A DNA stretch of 64,000 bases, taken from Salinispora vitiensis (GTDB lineage Bacteria > Actinomycetota > Actinomycetes > Mycobacteriales > Micromonosporaceae). Below are positions 1-9,221 of the stretch, in pieces; position 1 is the first letter of the stretch; every line of letters starts with the position of its first letter. Position numbers and translations under genes: made by a program. The notes beneath the pieces were generated by a model. It ran no database searches. It was not told where the DNA came from and saw nothing but the letters and a program-made list of their open reading frames with translations. Location: positions 45,577 through 109,576 of the forward strand of contig NZ_KB900388.1 of NCBI RefSeq assembly GCF_000378825.1. Direction: 5' to 3'.

Positions 1-108
1 CTGGTCGCGCTCGGCGCGGTGCGGGTGCGACTCCTGCCCGCCGACGGCTACAGCGAGTCGTGTCTGGTGATGCAGGACGTCGAGGGCAACGAGTTCTGCC
101 TCGACTGA
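1..108 (+). CDS. VOC (glyoxalase/bleomycin-resistance) superfamily protein, 3' end only
   Basis: The frame is open from the first base and ends in TGA at 106-108, so only the last 35 residues are visible and the start lies outside the window. The tail reads SCLVMQDVEGNEFCLD, which matches the final beta strand of VOC-fold proteins, where a D-x-EGNEFCL motif supplies the last metal-site glutamate. The substrate cannot be inferred. It could equally be a glyoxalase-like or a DUF-type VOC protein. The assignment rests on this C-terminal motif alone. Confidence 0.6.
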   Translation: MVALGAVRVRLLPADGYSESCLVMQDVEGNEFCLD

Positions 109-254
109 CGCCCCCGCCGGGTCAGCGTGCGGGACCCGGTTGGAATCGCCCCGGGGTTAGGGCTGGTAGCCAGGGCCCGTGCCGGTGGGGCGTGGCCTGG
201 GCTTCAAATTGGCCATGTCCCCACCGAGCCGAAGCGTGACAGTACCCTGATCGC

Positions 255-1493
255 ATGCCGATTGCCGCAGCGCTGCGTGATCTGGTGCGGGTGGTCGCCA
301 CCGGCCACGACCCGAAGCCGGGGGATGCTGCCGCGTCGGGTCGAGCCCGTCGGTTGGCGCGGCTGCGCCCGAAGCTGCGGGTGTTGGCGCCGCTGGTCGC
401 GTTCCTGCTGTGGCTCCTCGCGATGGCGGGCCTCGAGCCGTACCAGGTTGGTCGGTTCGAGACGGTCCTCCTCGCCGCCCTGACCGCGGCGCCGGTGGCC
501 CTGCTTCCCGGCCGTGCGCTGCTGGCGTGGCGGGTGGCCGCGGTAGCCACCCTGGTCAGTGGCGTTAACGGGCTACATGAAGGCGGTGCTCCCTGGCCCG
601 GCAATCCGGTGCTGATCCTGGTCTACCTCGTCGTCCTCGTGGTGGTCGGCTACCGCCATCCGCTGGGGGTGCTGTTCTGGGTCTGGGTGTTCAGCATCGC
701 GATGTCGCTGGCGTTTCTCGACCCGGGCGTCGGCTACGGCAGCATGTTGCTGGTCAGTGGCGTGCTGGGAATAGGCCACCTGTGGGGCCGGTGGGCGCAG
801 GCGCGCGCCGGCCTCGTCGCCGAGCAGGAACGGGGTGCGATGCTGACCGAGCGCGCGCGCATCGCCCGTGAGCTGCACGACGTCGTCGCCCACCACATGT
901 CCCTCATCGCGGTGCGGTCGGAGACCGCCGGCTACCGGCTGGACGAGCTTCCGCCGGCGGCGCGCGCGGAGTTCGGGGAGATATCCGAGGCATCCCGGGA
1001 GGCGCTCACGGAGATGCGGCGGCTACTGGGCGTCCTACGTGCCCCGCAGGAGCAGCCGTTGACCGCCCCGCAGCCGAATCTCGCAGAGCTGGAGGCGCTC
1101 GTGGCGGACGCCCAGGCAGCCGGGACCCCGGTCACGCTGACGGTGGAGGGGGCGGTCATCGACCTGCCGGATGCGGTGGGTTCCTCCGCCTACCGGATCG
1201 TGCAGGAGGCGCTGTCCAATGTGGCTCGGCACGCACCGGGTGCCCGCACTGACGTCACCCTGCACCGCAGCCGGCACGAGTTGACCATCCGCGTCCGCAA
1301 CGCGGTCCGGGTGGGCTCCGCCGGCCGGCCGGTGCCTCCTCCGGGTTCCGCGCCAGCCGGCACGGGTGGCGGCCACGGCCTGCTCGGAATGCGCGAACGG
1401 GTGGCCATGCTCCACGGCAGCCTGCAAGCAGCCGAGACCGACGACGGTGGATTCGAGGTACGGGCGACGTTGCCCCTGGAGAGCCAAGCATGA
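255..1493 (+). CDS. Two-component sensor histidine kinase (NarL/DesK-type, HisKA_3)
   Basis: A 412-residue membrane histidine kinase. The N-terminal half holds about four to six hydrophobic segments (roughly residues 35-190) and no recognisable extracytoplasmic sensor domain, so it probably senses through the membrane. The dimerisation/phosphoacceptor helix reads ARIARELHDVVAHHMS with the phosphorylated His near residue 208. The ATPase domain follows, with an N-box-like EALSNVARHA and a G-box GHGLLGMRERV. Its last four bases overlap the start of the response regulator (ATGA), so the two are translated together. The ATG lies close to the probable transcription start. The signal sensed is unknown. 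Confidence 0.93.
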   Translation: MPIAAALRDLVRVVATGHDPKPGDAAASGRARRLARLRPKLRVLAPLVAFLLWLLAMAGLEPYQVGRFETVLLAALTAAPVALLPGRALLAWRVAAVATLVSGVNGLHEGGAPWPGNPVLILVYLVVLVVVGYRHPLGVLFWVWVFSIAMSLAFLDPGVGYGSMLLVSGVLGIGHLWGRWAQARAGLVAEQERGAMLTERARIARELHDVVAHHMSLIAVRSETAGYRLDELPPAARAEFGEISEASREALTEMRRLLGVLRAPQEQPLTAPQPNLAELEALVADAQAAGTPVTLTVEGAVIDLPDAVGSSAYRIVQEALSNVARHAPGARTDVTLHRSRHELTIRVRNAVRVGSAGRPVPPPGSAPAGTGGGHGLLGMRERVAMLHGSLQAAETDDGGFEVRATLPLESQA

Positions 1494-2155
1494 TCAAGGT
1501 GTTGCTCGTTGACGACCAGGCGATGGTCCGGGAGGGGTTCGGGGCGTTACTCACCGCCCAGGAGGACATGGTGGTGGTGGCGGACGCCGCCGACGGGGAG
1601 CAGGCGGTCGCCGCCGCGCGCCGGTACGACCCCGACGTCATCCTGATGGACATCCGGATGCCGACCATGGATGGGTTGACCGCAACTCGTCAGATCCTGG
1701 AGGTGCCACCCGGTGGGCGTCGCCCGCGGGTGCTCGTGCTGACCACCTTCGACCTGGACGACTACGTGTTCGAGGCGCTGCGGGCCGGCGCGAGCGGATT
1801 CCTGTTGAAGGATGCGCCCGCCGCCGAACTCATGCACGCGGTACGCGTGGTGGCCGCCGGCGAGGCGCTGCTCGCTCCCTCGGTGACCCGGCGGCTCATC
1901 GCGGACTACGCGAGCCGCGCGCGGCCGCGACGAGTTGACCCGGATTCGATCAACGCCCTCACCCGGCGCGAGGCGGAGGTGCTGCGGCTGATCGCGCGCG
2001 GGTTGTCGAACCAGGAGATCGCGGCGGAGCTGGTCCTCGCCGAGCAGACCGTCAAGACTCACGTCGGCCGCGTACTGATGAAACTCAACCTGCGAGACCG
2101 GGCGCAGGCAGTGGTCTACGCCTACGAGAGCGGCATGATCAACCCGGGTGAGTAA
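1490..2155 (+). CDS. LuxR/NarL-family response regulator
   Basis: A 221-residue response regulator. The receiver domain (about 1-120) starts LLVDDQAMVREGF, with the phosphoacceptor Asp at residue 54 in VILMDIRMPTMDG. The switch Thr lies in VLTTFDLDDYVFEAL and the conserved Lys in GFLLKDAP. A C-terminal LuxR helix-turn-helix reads LTRREAEVLRLIARGLSNQE followed by VKTHVGRVLMKL. It overlaps the kinase gene by four bases and is its cognate partner. Such pairs commonly control a neighbouring transporter or envelope genes; here the next genes are a secreted hydrolase and an acyltransferase, but regulation of them is only inferred. Confidence 0.95.
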   Translation: MIKVLLVDDQAMVREGFGALLTAQEDMVVVADAADGEQAVAAARRYDPDVILMDIRMPTMDGLTATRQILEVPPGGRRPRVLVLTTFDLDDYVFEALRAGASGFLLKDAPAAELMHAVRVVAAGEALLAPSVTRRLIADYASRARPRRVDPDSINALTRREAEVLRLIARGLSNQEIAAELVLAEQTVKTHVGRVLMKLNLRDRAQAVVYAYESGMINPGE

Positions 2156-2232
2156 GTAGTACCGGGGTACCGGTCCGGGTTGGCGCTCGCGGGTGACGCT
2201 TCCGGGGACGGTCCGTACCTAGCGTCGCTGCC

Positions 2233-2973
2233 ATGAAGCGATGGTTGTTGCGGCTGCTCGTCGCGGTGCTGCTGGCCGCCGCCTGCCCGGCCCCGAGCCC
2301 GGCGGCGATCGGCGCGCCGGTGGTGCGGACCGTGGGTGATCCGGATGGGGCCGATCGGATTGTCGTGCTGGTGCCCGGTGCGGCCACCACACCGGAGAAC
2401 TTTGACCGGGGGCACGGGGGCGTCCTGCGGCGCTCGCCGTACTGGCAGGCCCGGCAGCTGCACGCCGCGTGCGGCGGGCAGGTAGCGGTGGTGGCCTGGC
2501 TCGGCTACGCGCCGCCCGGCGGCATCGACCTCGCCGCGGTCCGCTCGGAGCGCGCGATGGCCGGAGCGACGGCCCTGACCGGCTACGTCCGGCAGCTCGC
2601 CACGGCCCGGCCGGACGCGACGATCACGGTGATCGGGCACAGCTACGGCTCTCTGGTCCTCGCCTACGCGGCGGCCCGGCTGCCCGTTCAGGTCGCCGAC
2701 CTGGTGGTGCTGGGAAGCCCCGGCCTTGATGTCGGTGCGGCCGAACAGTTGAATACCGAGGCACGGCTCTGGGTGGGCAGCGCCGAGGGTGACTGGACCC
2801 GGCGGATCCCCGAGGTGCGGGTCCTTGGCCTCGGTCACGGCGCGGACCCGAGCCGGCCCTCGTTCGGCGCGCGGACCCTGGATGTCACGGGCGCCGAAGG
2901 TCACGACGGGTACTTCCTGCCCGGCACCACCGCACTGGAGAGTCTCGCCGCCGTGGCGTTGGGGACAGCATGA
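2233..2973 (+). CDS. Secreted alpha/beta hydrolase (DUF1023-like)
   Basis: A 246-residue protein. It begins with a typical export signal (MKRWLLRLLVAVLLAAACPA), which could be a lipoprotein signal with Cys18. The mature part is a small alpha/beta hydrolase: the nucleophile elbow is GHSYGS with Ser137, an acidic residue lies in the strand after LVVLGSPG, and a late His occurs in EGHDGYF. The oxyanion region is VLVPGAATTPENF. This pattern matches the actinobacterial DUF1023 hydrolases, of unknown substrate. It ends four bases inside the start of the acyltransferase gene (ATGA), implying co-expression and perhaps a shared envelope role. Confidence 0.82.
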   Translation: MKRWLLRLLVAVLLAAACPAPSPAAIGAPVVRTVGDPDGADRIVVLVPGAATTPENFDRGHGGVLRRSPYWQARQLHAACGGQVAVVAWLGYAPPGGIDLAAVRSERAMAGATALTGYVRQLATARPDATITVIGHSYGSLVLAYAAARLPVQVADLVVLGSPGLDVGAAEQLNTEARLWVGSAEGDWTRRIPEVRVLGLGHGADPSRPSFGARTLDVTGAEGHDGYFLPGTTALESLAAVALGTA

Positions 2974-4139
2974 CCGCGGGATCGCTTCCCGCCCGCCTTG
3001 CGGCGGCCACCCCGGCCGGCCGGGACCGCTCCATCGACGTGCTGCGTGCCCTGGCCATCGCCGGCGTGGTGCTCGGCCACTGGCTGGTGACCGCGTTCGT
3101 GCTCACCGGGTCGGGGCTGCGGGTGGCCAGCCCGCTGGCGTACCTGCCCGGCCTCACCCCGGTCTCCTGGCTGTTGCAGACCCTCGCGGTCTTCTTCTTC
3201 GTCGGCGGGTTCGCCGCGGCGGGTGGACTGCCGAGGGCGAGCAGCTACCGGGGGTGGCTGCTGGCGCGGATGAATCGGCTCTTCCGTCCGGTGCTGGCTT
3301 TTCTCGCCTGCTGGGCGGTGGCGGCCCTGGTCTGGATGCCGGCCGCTGACCCGGAGTCCGTGCGCACCGTCCGGGTCATCGTGCTGAGCCCGCTGTGGTT
3401 TGTCGTGGTGTACGCCGGGCTCATCGCCGTGACCCCGCTCGTGTGGAGCCGGCCCGGCCGAGCCGTCGTGCCGCTCGTGGCGGCGGTCGCCGTGGTCGAC
3501 GTGGCGCGGCTCGGGCTCGGCGGCCCGTCGTGGCTCGGTTGGGTGAACGTGGCGACCGCCTGGCTCGTACCCTTCTGTCTCGGGGTTGCCTGCGCCCGCG
3601 GGGCCCGGCTGCCGGCGGTCGGGCTGCTCCTCGGCGGGATCGTGGCCACCGCCGCGCTGGTGCACTGGTTCGACTACCCCGCCAGTCTGGTCGGTGTGCC
3701 CGGCCAGGGCCGGTCCAACCTCAACCCGCCCACCCTCGTCGCGGTGAGCTTCGGGCTGGCCCAGGTGGGGATGGCCTTGCTGCTACGTGGCCCGCTGACC
3801 CGGCTCGCCTGCCGCCCGTTGGTCTGGGCTGTCGTGGGCGTGACGAACCTGTCCGCCATGCGGATCTTCTTGTGGCACCAGACCGCGCTGGTGGCGGTGA
3901 CCCTCTTCGCCCTGGGCTCCGCCCCACTGCCCGGACTGCACACCGCGCCCGACACGTGGTGGTGGATCCTCGCCCGCCTCCGCTGGCTGCCCGTCTTCGC
4001 AGCTGTTCTGCTGGGCGGGCTGTGGCTGGGCGCCCGGATCGGCGCGGGACGGCGTCCCCGAAAGGGCCGTTCGCTCCCACCCCAGGCTTCGGCACGGTGG
4101 TCTACTCCGCTTCTGCGCTGCTTCGGACGGCGATCGTGA
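2970..4139 (+). CDS. Membrane acyltransferase, acyltransferase family 3
   Basis: A 389-residue polytopic protein with about ten hydrophobic segments. The N-terminal motif RDRSIDVLRALAIAGVVLGH is the hallmark of acyltransferase-3 (OatA/NodX-like) enzymes, with the catalytic His in VLGHWLV. These enzymes move acyl groups, usually acetyl, onto extracytoplasmic sugars, peptidoglycan or secondary metabolites; the acceptor here is unknown. The start overlaps the preceding hydrolase by four bases. The 3' end overlaps the convergent methyltransferase gene by 38 bases, an unusual but clean tail-to-tail overlap. Confidence 0.88.
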   Translation: MTAGSLPARLAAATPAGRDRSIDVLRALAIAGVVLGHWLVTAFVLTGSGLRVASPLAYLPGLTPVSWLLQTLAVFFFVGGFAAAGGLPRASSYRGWLLARMNRLFRPVLAFLACWAVAALVWMPAADPESVRTVRVIVLSPLWFVVVYAGLIAVTPLVWSRPGRAVVPLVAAVAVVDVARLGLGGPSWLGWVNVATAWLVPFCLGVACARGARLPAVGLLLGGIVATAALVHWFDYPASLVGVPGQGRSNLNPPTLVAVSFGLAQVGMALLLRGPLTRLACRPLVWAVVGVTNLSAMRIFLWHQTALVAVTLFALGSAPLPGLHTAPDTWWWILARLRWLPVFAAVLLGGLWLGARIGAGRRPRKGRSLPPQASARWSTPLLRCFGRRS

Positions 4140-4914
4140 GGACGTGGCCGCTGGCGCCGAGCAAACTCGGCTCATCTTCCACCGAGCGCATCATTTCCAG
4201 CAGCAGGCCGGTCAGGTCGGGGCTGGCCAGGATCTCGGCCAGTCGCGCCCCGGTCATCCCCAGCGGGCCCTCGACCGAAACCCGCCGCCGTACGACGAGG
4301 CCCGCCTCCGTCGCTTCACCGGCCAACTCGTCCGGATGGTGGAAGTAGGCGCTGGTAAACCACCGCTGCGTGTCGCCGATATTGCGGTGCACTCCTTCGG
4401 CCAACGTGCGCTCCACCATGGGTCGGAACTGTGCGTCAGTAAAGTAGCCCTTCACGAAACCGTCGAACAGCGACGCGAACCGGCTGATGGTGGCGCCCAC
4501 GACCACGCCGCCAGCACGTACGACACGAGCCGCTTCCCGCCAGACAGCAACGCGATTCGTCCGCTCCGGCAGGTGATACAGCGGCCCGAGCAGCAAGACC
4601 GCGTCCACGCTGCGATCGGGGGCGGGTAAGGCCCGGGCATCCCCGAGGACGGCGGTCACCCCGGGGCAGGCTGCCGCCTCAGCCACATGCTCGGGCACCG
4701 GGTCGACAACCCGGACGTGGTAGCCGGCCTGCGCCAGCGGAGCGGCGTAGACCCCGGTCGCGCCGCCCACGTCCAGCAAGGCCGCTGGTGCACCCGGGAG
4801 CACCCGGGACAGGACATCCCACGTGCGCAGGAACTCCAACCGGCCCGGGCCGGCGGCGAGCCGGTCCCGCTCGCCGCCCCGCTGGTAGAACTCCAGGATT
4901 TCGGGCTTCAGCAC
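4102..4914 (-). CDS. Class I SAM-dependent methyltransferase
   Basis: A 270-residue soluble methyltransferase. Motif I, LLDVGGATGVYAAPLA (about residues 46-61), binds SAM. The acidic strand-2 motif is VRVVDPVPEHV, and motif IV-like VDAVLLLGPLYHLP follows. After it comes a ubiE-like helical C-terminus. The substrate is unknown; LLGPLYHL is common in small-molecule O- or C-methyltransferases. It is monocistronic on the minus strand, convergent with the acyltransferase gene and divergent from the downstream exporter gene. Confidence 0.88.
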   Translation of the reverse strand: MLKPEILEFYQRGGERDRLAAGPGRLEFLRTWDVLSRVLPGAPAALLDVGGATGVYAAPLAQAGYHVRVVDPVPEHVAEAAACPGVTAVLGDARALPAPDRSVDAVLLLGPLYHLPERTNRVAVWREAARVVRAGGVVVGATISRFASLFDGFVKGYFTDAQFRPMVERTLAEGVHRNIGDTQRWFTSAYFHHPDELAGEATEAGLVVRRRVSVEGPLGMTGARLAEILASPDLTGLLLEMMRSVEDEPSLLGASGHVLTIAVRSSAEAE

Positions 4915-5149
4915 ACAGCAGATCGTGTTACGGCTGACCGTCGGCGGGCAACCAAGTTTCCGCGGTCGGTACCTGTGTTCATCCCAAACTCATGATCTTG
5001 AAAAGGTTCATGCAGCTACACGCCGACGAACAGCGCGGCTCGGCGATTACCGTGAATCACCCGGACCAGCCGGGGCTGGTGTGTGACAGTGCGAGACGTG
5101 CCTACGTGCACCTCGGGCATCCGACCACTTCACAACGTGAGGAAAACCC

Positions 5150-6547
5150 GTGCTACTTCGCCTGCACCACTTTCGTCACCGGCCCGGGAGCGCCTCACCT
5201 CACGGAGCCGCAGCGCAGGCCAAGCTGACGCTGGTAGCGGCGTCCTTCTGCATCTTCCTGGTTCAGCTCGACTTCTTCGCGCTCAACCTCGCGCTGCCGA
5301 AGATGGCTTCGGAGCTGCGCACGTCTCCAACCAACCTGCAGTGGGTGATCAGCGCCTACATGCTCTCCCTGGCGGCGTTCCTGATTCCGGGCGGACGCCT
5401 CGGCGACATCCTTGGCCGCCGACGCATTCTCATGGTCGGACTCGTGATTTTCGGTCTGAGTTCCCTGGGTGCCGCCCTAGCCCCCAACGCAGGGACCGTC
5501 ATCGCCTTCCGGACGGTCCAGGGAGTCGGCTCCGCCATCATTTTCCCGCTCGCCATCGCCGTCGTCACGAATGCTTTTCCCGCGGAGCGGGTGAAACGGG
5601 CGATCGGCTACGCCTACGGCATCGGCGCCGTGTCGATGGCGCTCGGCCCTCCCTTCGGCGGTGGGATAACAGAGCTGGTTGTCTGGCGGGTCGTGCTGCT
5701 CGTGAACGTACCGTTGAGCATTATCGCCATCGCGATCGTCGCCGCTGGCGTGCGTGAATCACGCGACCCTACGGTGCCGCGGTCGATCGACCTGCCCGGC
5801 CTGGCCCTGGTGGCGGCTGGGATCGCCCTGGTCACGCTCGCGGTAGACCTGGCGAGCAATTGGCAGCCCCTCGCCACGGCCGGGATCGCCGTGGTCGGGC
5901 TGCTGGTGCTGGTGGCGTTCGTGCAGCGCGAGCGGTTGGCGAAGTATCCCTTGGTCAACCTTGAACTGTTTCGCAACCGTCCCTACGTCGTGGTGACCCT
6001 GATGGGGACGGTCGCCAACCTCGCTCTCGTCATCGGAGTGTTCGGTAGCACGGTCTATCTCCAACAAGCGGAGGGACGCTCGCCTCTCGCCGCGGGTCTG
6101 ATTCTTCTCGCCGCCTCGGTGGCCACCGGAATCTCCGGTCCGATCTCAGGGCACCTCGGCGAACACCTGAATATTCCGGTAGTGATGGGTGCCACTGCGG
6201 TGACCGGTGGGATTGGCCTGTTCGTGGTCTCCCTCGGCGGTGGTTTCGAAACCTACCTGCCCGGCCTCGCGTTGTTCGGATTCAGCTACGGCGTGGGGTA
6301 CGCGATGTCCAACATCGGCACGCAGTCGGTTGTCGCCCGGGAGCTGGTGGGCGAAGCATCCGGTGTCACCCTCGCGATCGTTATCGGGGTCTCCGGCCTC
6401 GCGGTAGCGGCCGCGGCGACGCTGATCGACATCCAGTCGAGAAGTATGGGGCTCACGGAGGCCATCGAAGACATCATGCGGTGGACTGCGGCCGGAAGCA
6501 TCGTGGCCTCCGGGCTTCTCCTCCTGGTAGCTCGCCGCCGACCGTGA
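5150..6547 (+). CDS. MFS drug:H+ antiporter, DHA2 (14-TMS) family
   Basis: A 465-residue exporter. Conserved DHA2 signatures include QLDFFALNLALP in TM1, QWVISAYMLSLAAFLIPGG (motif D1), GRLGDILGRRRILMVG (motif A between TM2 and TM3) and a motif C-like segment GAVSMALGPPFGG in TM5. The very N-terminus (LRLHHFRHRPGSA) looks non-homologous, so the true start may lie a little downstream; the hydrophobic core starts near residue 26. No regulator is adjacent on the same strand. It probably exports a hydrophobic compound, possibly an antibiotic. Confidence 0.85.
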   Translation: MLLRLHHFRHRPGSASPHGAAAQAKLTLVAASFCIFLVQLDFFALNLALPKMASELRTSPTNLQWVISAYMLSLAAFLIPGGRLGDILGRRRILMVGLVIFGLSSLGAALAPNAGTVIAFRTVQGVGSAIIFPLAIAVVTNAFPAERVKRAIGYAYGIGAVSMALGPPFGGGITELVVWRVVLLVNVPLSIIAIAIVAAGVRESRDPTVPRSIDLPGLALVAAGIALVTLAVDLASNWQPLATAGIAVVGLLVLVAFVQRERLAKYPLVNLELFRNRPYVVVTLMGTVANLALVIGVFGSTVYLQQAEGRSPLAAGLILLAASVATGISGPISGHLGEHLNIPVVMGATAVTGGIGLFVVSLGGGFETYLPGLALFGFSYGVGYAMSNIGTQSVVARELVGEASGVTLAIVIGVSGLAVAAAATLIDIQSRSMGLTEAIEDIMRWTAAGSIVASGLLLLVARRRP

Positions 6548-6681
6548 CCCGGTACGAGACGGCCGGAGGACCGCCTTGCTGCGGCTGGACTTGCGCCATG
6601 TCCCGGAAACCCGACCTTTGCCCACCAGGTCATTGGCTACCTGGACGCAGCTACGGCAGCTGGCGGAACTGACCGGTCTAC

Positions 6682-7341
6682 TCAGTCCTGAGTCGGGCCG
6701 GGGCTCGGTCGTTCACCACCCGCCTCGCCGGCGGCGTCCGGGGCGATGAGGCTACGGATCACCGGTGCCGCCACCCGCAGCACCTCCTCCAGGTCCGCGT
6801 CGGCCAGGTCGGGGATCCGGAGAAGGTATCTACCGCTGGCAATTCCCATCATGATTGCGGCGAAGAGCCCGGCTCTCAGCCGGGCGTCCGGGAGGTCGCT
6901 CATGTGCCGGGCGATGACGTTGACCGAATTGTGGGTGATGTGGTCGCGGAGCATGTCGGCGGCTTCCTCGCTGGTCATGCTCGCCCGCAGCAGCACCGAC
7001 ATCGGGGAGTCGATCTCCTGGGCCCAACTGCCCAGCATGCCTCGAAGGTAGTTCTCGGTGCTCGTGCTGGCGTTGCCGGTGGTGAGATCGTCGATCGGGA
7101 TATCGAAGTGCACGGTCTCGCGGAACAAGTCACGCTTGCTCCCGAAATACTTGATCACGGAAGACTTGTCGGCCTCGGCTTCCGCCGCGATCATGCGGAT
7201 CGTCGCCCGCTCGTAGCCAACCTGGGCGAAGGTCTTACGGGCGGCGTGCAGGATTCGCCGTCGGGTGCGCTCCCCCTTGGTGTCCGGGAAGGTCGGCGGT
7301 TCCGGCTGTCGTCTCGTGTCGCTGCTCTGGGTCACGGTCAC
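6682..7341 (-). CDS. TetR-family transcriptional repressor
   Basis: A 219-residue TetR regulator when started at the GTG at 7341, chosen because GGAAGGA lies six bases upstream; a TTG start at 7383 would add 14 residues. The helix-turn-helix (ILHAARKTFAQVGYERATIR, then DKSSVIKYFGSKRDLF) is typical, and the C-terminal ligand domain is variable as expected. It lies directly downstream of the DHA2 exporter gene on the same strand and probably represses that exporter and the divergent oxidoreductase through the repeated boxes near 8978-9010. The inducing ligand is unknown. Confidence 0.92.
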   Translation of the reverse strand: MTVTQSSDTRRQPEPPTFPDTKGERTRRRILHAARKTFAQVGYERATIRMIAAEAEADKSSVIKYFGSKRDLFRETVHFDIPIDDLTTGNASTSTENYLRGMLGSWAQEIDSPMSVLLRASMTSEEAADMLRDHITHNSVNVIARHMSDLPDARLRAGLFAAIMMGIASGRYLLRIPDLADADLEEVLRVAAPVIRSLIAPDAAGEAGGERPSPGPTQD

Positions 7342-7399
7342 CCATCGTCCTTCCGTAGCCTGCACGGCGATGCTATCTGCCAAGGCAGTCGCTAACGGT

Positions 7400-8935
7400 T
7401 TAGCGGGCTGGGACCGACTCGTCGGTCTCCTCCGGGCGCGGTGGCGGGGCCATCCGACCCGCGTTGACTGCGATCACGGCGGCCGCCAGGGCGGCCAGGT
7501 ACAGCACGACCACCCCGACGAAAGCAGTCGTGTAACCGTGCGTGAGGGCCTCGCGGGCCCGGGCGAGAAGCCCGGCGTCCTGCGTGGTGATCGCCTGAAA
7601 GAACGAGGCGCTGGCGGAGGCGAGCCGACCGTTGGCAGCGGAGGCGGCCACTCCGGTCAGCACGGCGAGACCGATCGCTCCGCCAACCTGTTGGGCGGTG
7701 TTCATGACACCGGCCGCGATGCCGGCCTCGTCGTCTGGGACACCGCCAACCGCGGTGATCGTCATCGGCACGAACGTCGAGCCGAGGCCGATCGCGGTCA
7801 CGAACATCGCCGGCATGAGCCGCGTGACGTAGGTCGAATCGGGGGTAAGAGTGTGCAGCCAGAGCATTCCGAGGGCCGCGATGGCGAGTCCAACGCCGGT
7901 GATCACGCGGACCGGCGCCACGGTCAGCAGGCGCGGTGCCAGCACTCCGGAGGAGATCAGGATCCCGGCCGCGAAGGGCAGGTAGGCCAGACCGGTCTGC
8001 ATCGCCGTGTAGCCCAGCACCTGCTGCATGTACAGCGTGAGGAAGTAGTAGGTGGCGAACATGCCGGCACCGATCAGCAGCATGGTGATATTCGCCCCTG
8101 CCCGGTTGCGGTCCTTGAGCACACCGAGCGGGAGCATCGGGTTGGCCGCACGGGACTGGATCACCAGGAAGACGACGATCAGCACCGCCGCGGCGACGAA
8201 GCAGAGGACCGTGGTGCGGTCGGTCCAACCGTCCTCGCCGGCGTTGACGATGGCGTAGACCAGCGAGGTGGCGCCCAGGGTGCCGGTGATCGCGCCGGGG
8301 ATGTCGAGCCGGCCGGTCCGGCGCCCACCTTCGATGAGGTGCGGGGTGCCGAAGAGGACGGCGATGGCGAGGGGGACGTTGACGAACAGCACCCAACGCC
8401 AGCTGACGTACTCGGTGAGCACTCCGCCGAGCAGCAGCCCCGCCGTGGAGCCGAGGCCGGACATCGCTCCGTAGACCCCCATCGCCTTGCCGCGGGCGGC
8501 CGGGGGGAAGGTCGTCGAGATCAGCGACAGCGCGGTGGGCGCGGCGATGGCCGCGCCGACGCCTTGGGTCGCTCGGGCGGCGATCAGCATCACGTCGTTG
8601 ACCGCTAGGCCGCCGATCAGCGAGGCGACGGTAAACACCACGAGGCCGAGCCGGAAGACCCGGCGCCGGCCGAAGAGGTCACCCGCCCTCCCCCCGAGGA
8701 GGAGCAACCCGCCGAACGTCAGGGCGTACGCCGTCACGACCCAGGCGAGGCCAGACGCCGAGATGTCGAGCGCGCGCTGAACGCTCGGTAGCGCAATATT
8801 CATGATCGTCCCGTCCAGGACGAGCATGAACTGGGCGGCCGCGATCACGGCCAGCGCGATGCCTTGGTGCCGTTGGCCTGCGGTGGCGACGTGCGGGGCC
8901 CGTGAGTCGATCGCGGACCGTTCACCTGCCGACAT
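7400..8935 (-). CDS. MFS drug exporter, DHA2 (EmrB/QacA) family
   Basis: A 511-residue 14-TMS exporter. Signatures seen are VLDGTIMNIALPSVQRAL in TM1, LAWVVTAYALTFGGLLLLGG, and motif A GRAGDLFGRRRVFRLG. Motif C-like GAMSGLGSTAGLLLGG and an internal YLPFAAG segment follow. It is upstream of, and probably co-transcribed with, the TetR gene. It diverges from an FAD oxidoreductase gene across a 286-base region carrying repeated operator-like boxes. Together they look like a self-contained resistance module: an enzyme that oxidises a compound, an exporter and a regulator. Confidence 0.92.
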   Translation of the reverse strand: MSAGERSAIDSRAPHVATAGQRHQGIALAVIAAAQFMLVLDGTIMNIALPSVQRALDISASGLAWVVTAYALTFGGLLLLGGRAGDLFGRRRVFRLGLVVFTVASLIGGLAVNDVMLIAARATQGVGAAIAAPTALSLISTTFPPAARGKAMGVYGAMSGLGSTAGLLLGGVLTEYVSWRWVLFVNVPLAIAVLFGTPHLIEGGRRTGRLDIPGAITGTLGATSLVYAIVNAGEDGWTDRTTVLCFVAAAVLIVVFLVIQSRAANPMLPLGVLKDRNRAGANITMLLIGAGMFATYYFLTLYMQQVLGYTAMQTGLAYLPFAAGILISSGVLAPRLLTVAPVRVITGVGLAIAALGMLWLHTLTPDSTYVTRLMPAMFVTAIGLGSTFVPMTITAVGGVPDDEAGIAAGVMNTAQQVGGAIGLAVLTGVAASAANGRLASASASFFQAITTQDAGLLARAREALTHGYTTAFVGVVVLYLAALAAAVIAVNAGRMAPPPRPEETDESVPAR

Positions 8936-8977
8936 AGTCGCACTCCGAGTGAGTTCGAGGCGGATTCGCCGAGACGG

Positions 8978-9010
8978 AAGTGTACAAGCGTTGGAAAGTG
9001 TACAAGCGTT
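8978..9010. promoter_or_regulatory. Direct-repeat operator, two copies of AAGTGTACAAGCGTT
   Basis: Two identical 15-base boxes at 8978-8992 and 8996-9010 stand 18 bases apart (start to start), 43-75 bases upstream of the exporter start. The core TGTACA is itself a palindrome. A degenerate third copy, AAGTAGACACCCGTT, sits at 9114-9128 (11 of 15 bases shared), nearer the divergent oxidoreductase. The arrangement fits binding by the linked TetR protein at both divergent promoters; that link is inferred. Confidence 0.6.
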
Positions 9011-9221
9011 TCTTTCTCTGGGAAGGTAGTTTCCCGGCGAACGTCCACACCGAAGCCCTGGGTCCCGTCGGCGGCTGGTCCGGCCTGGCCGGCCGACGCC
9101 AGGTCAGGGTTAAAAGTAGACACCCGTTGCTTTTTATCGGGGGATCGTCCTAGCATCGGCTACGAGGGCGGCCCTCATGGCATGAGCAGGACATCGCTGC
9201 GCAGGAGAGGGGAGCTCCACA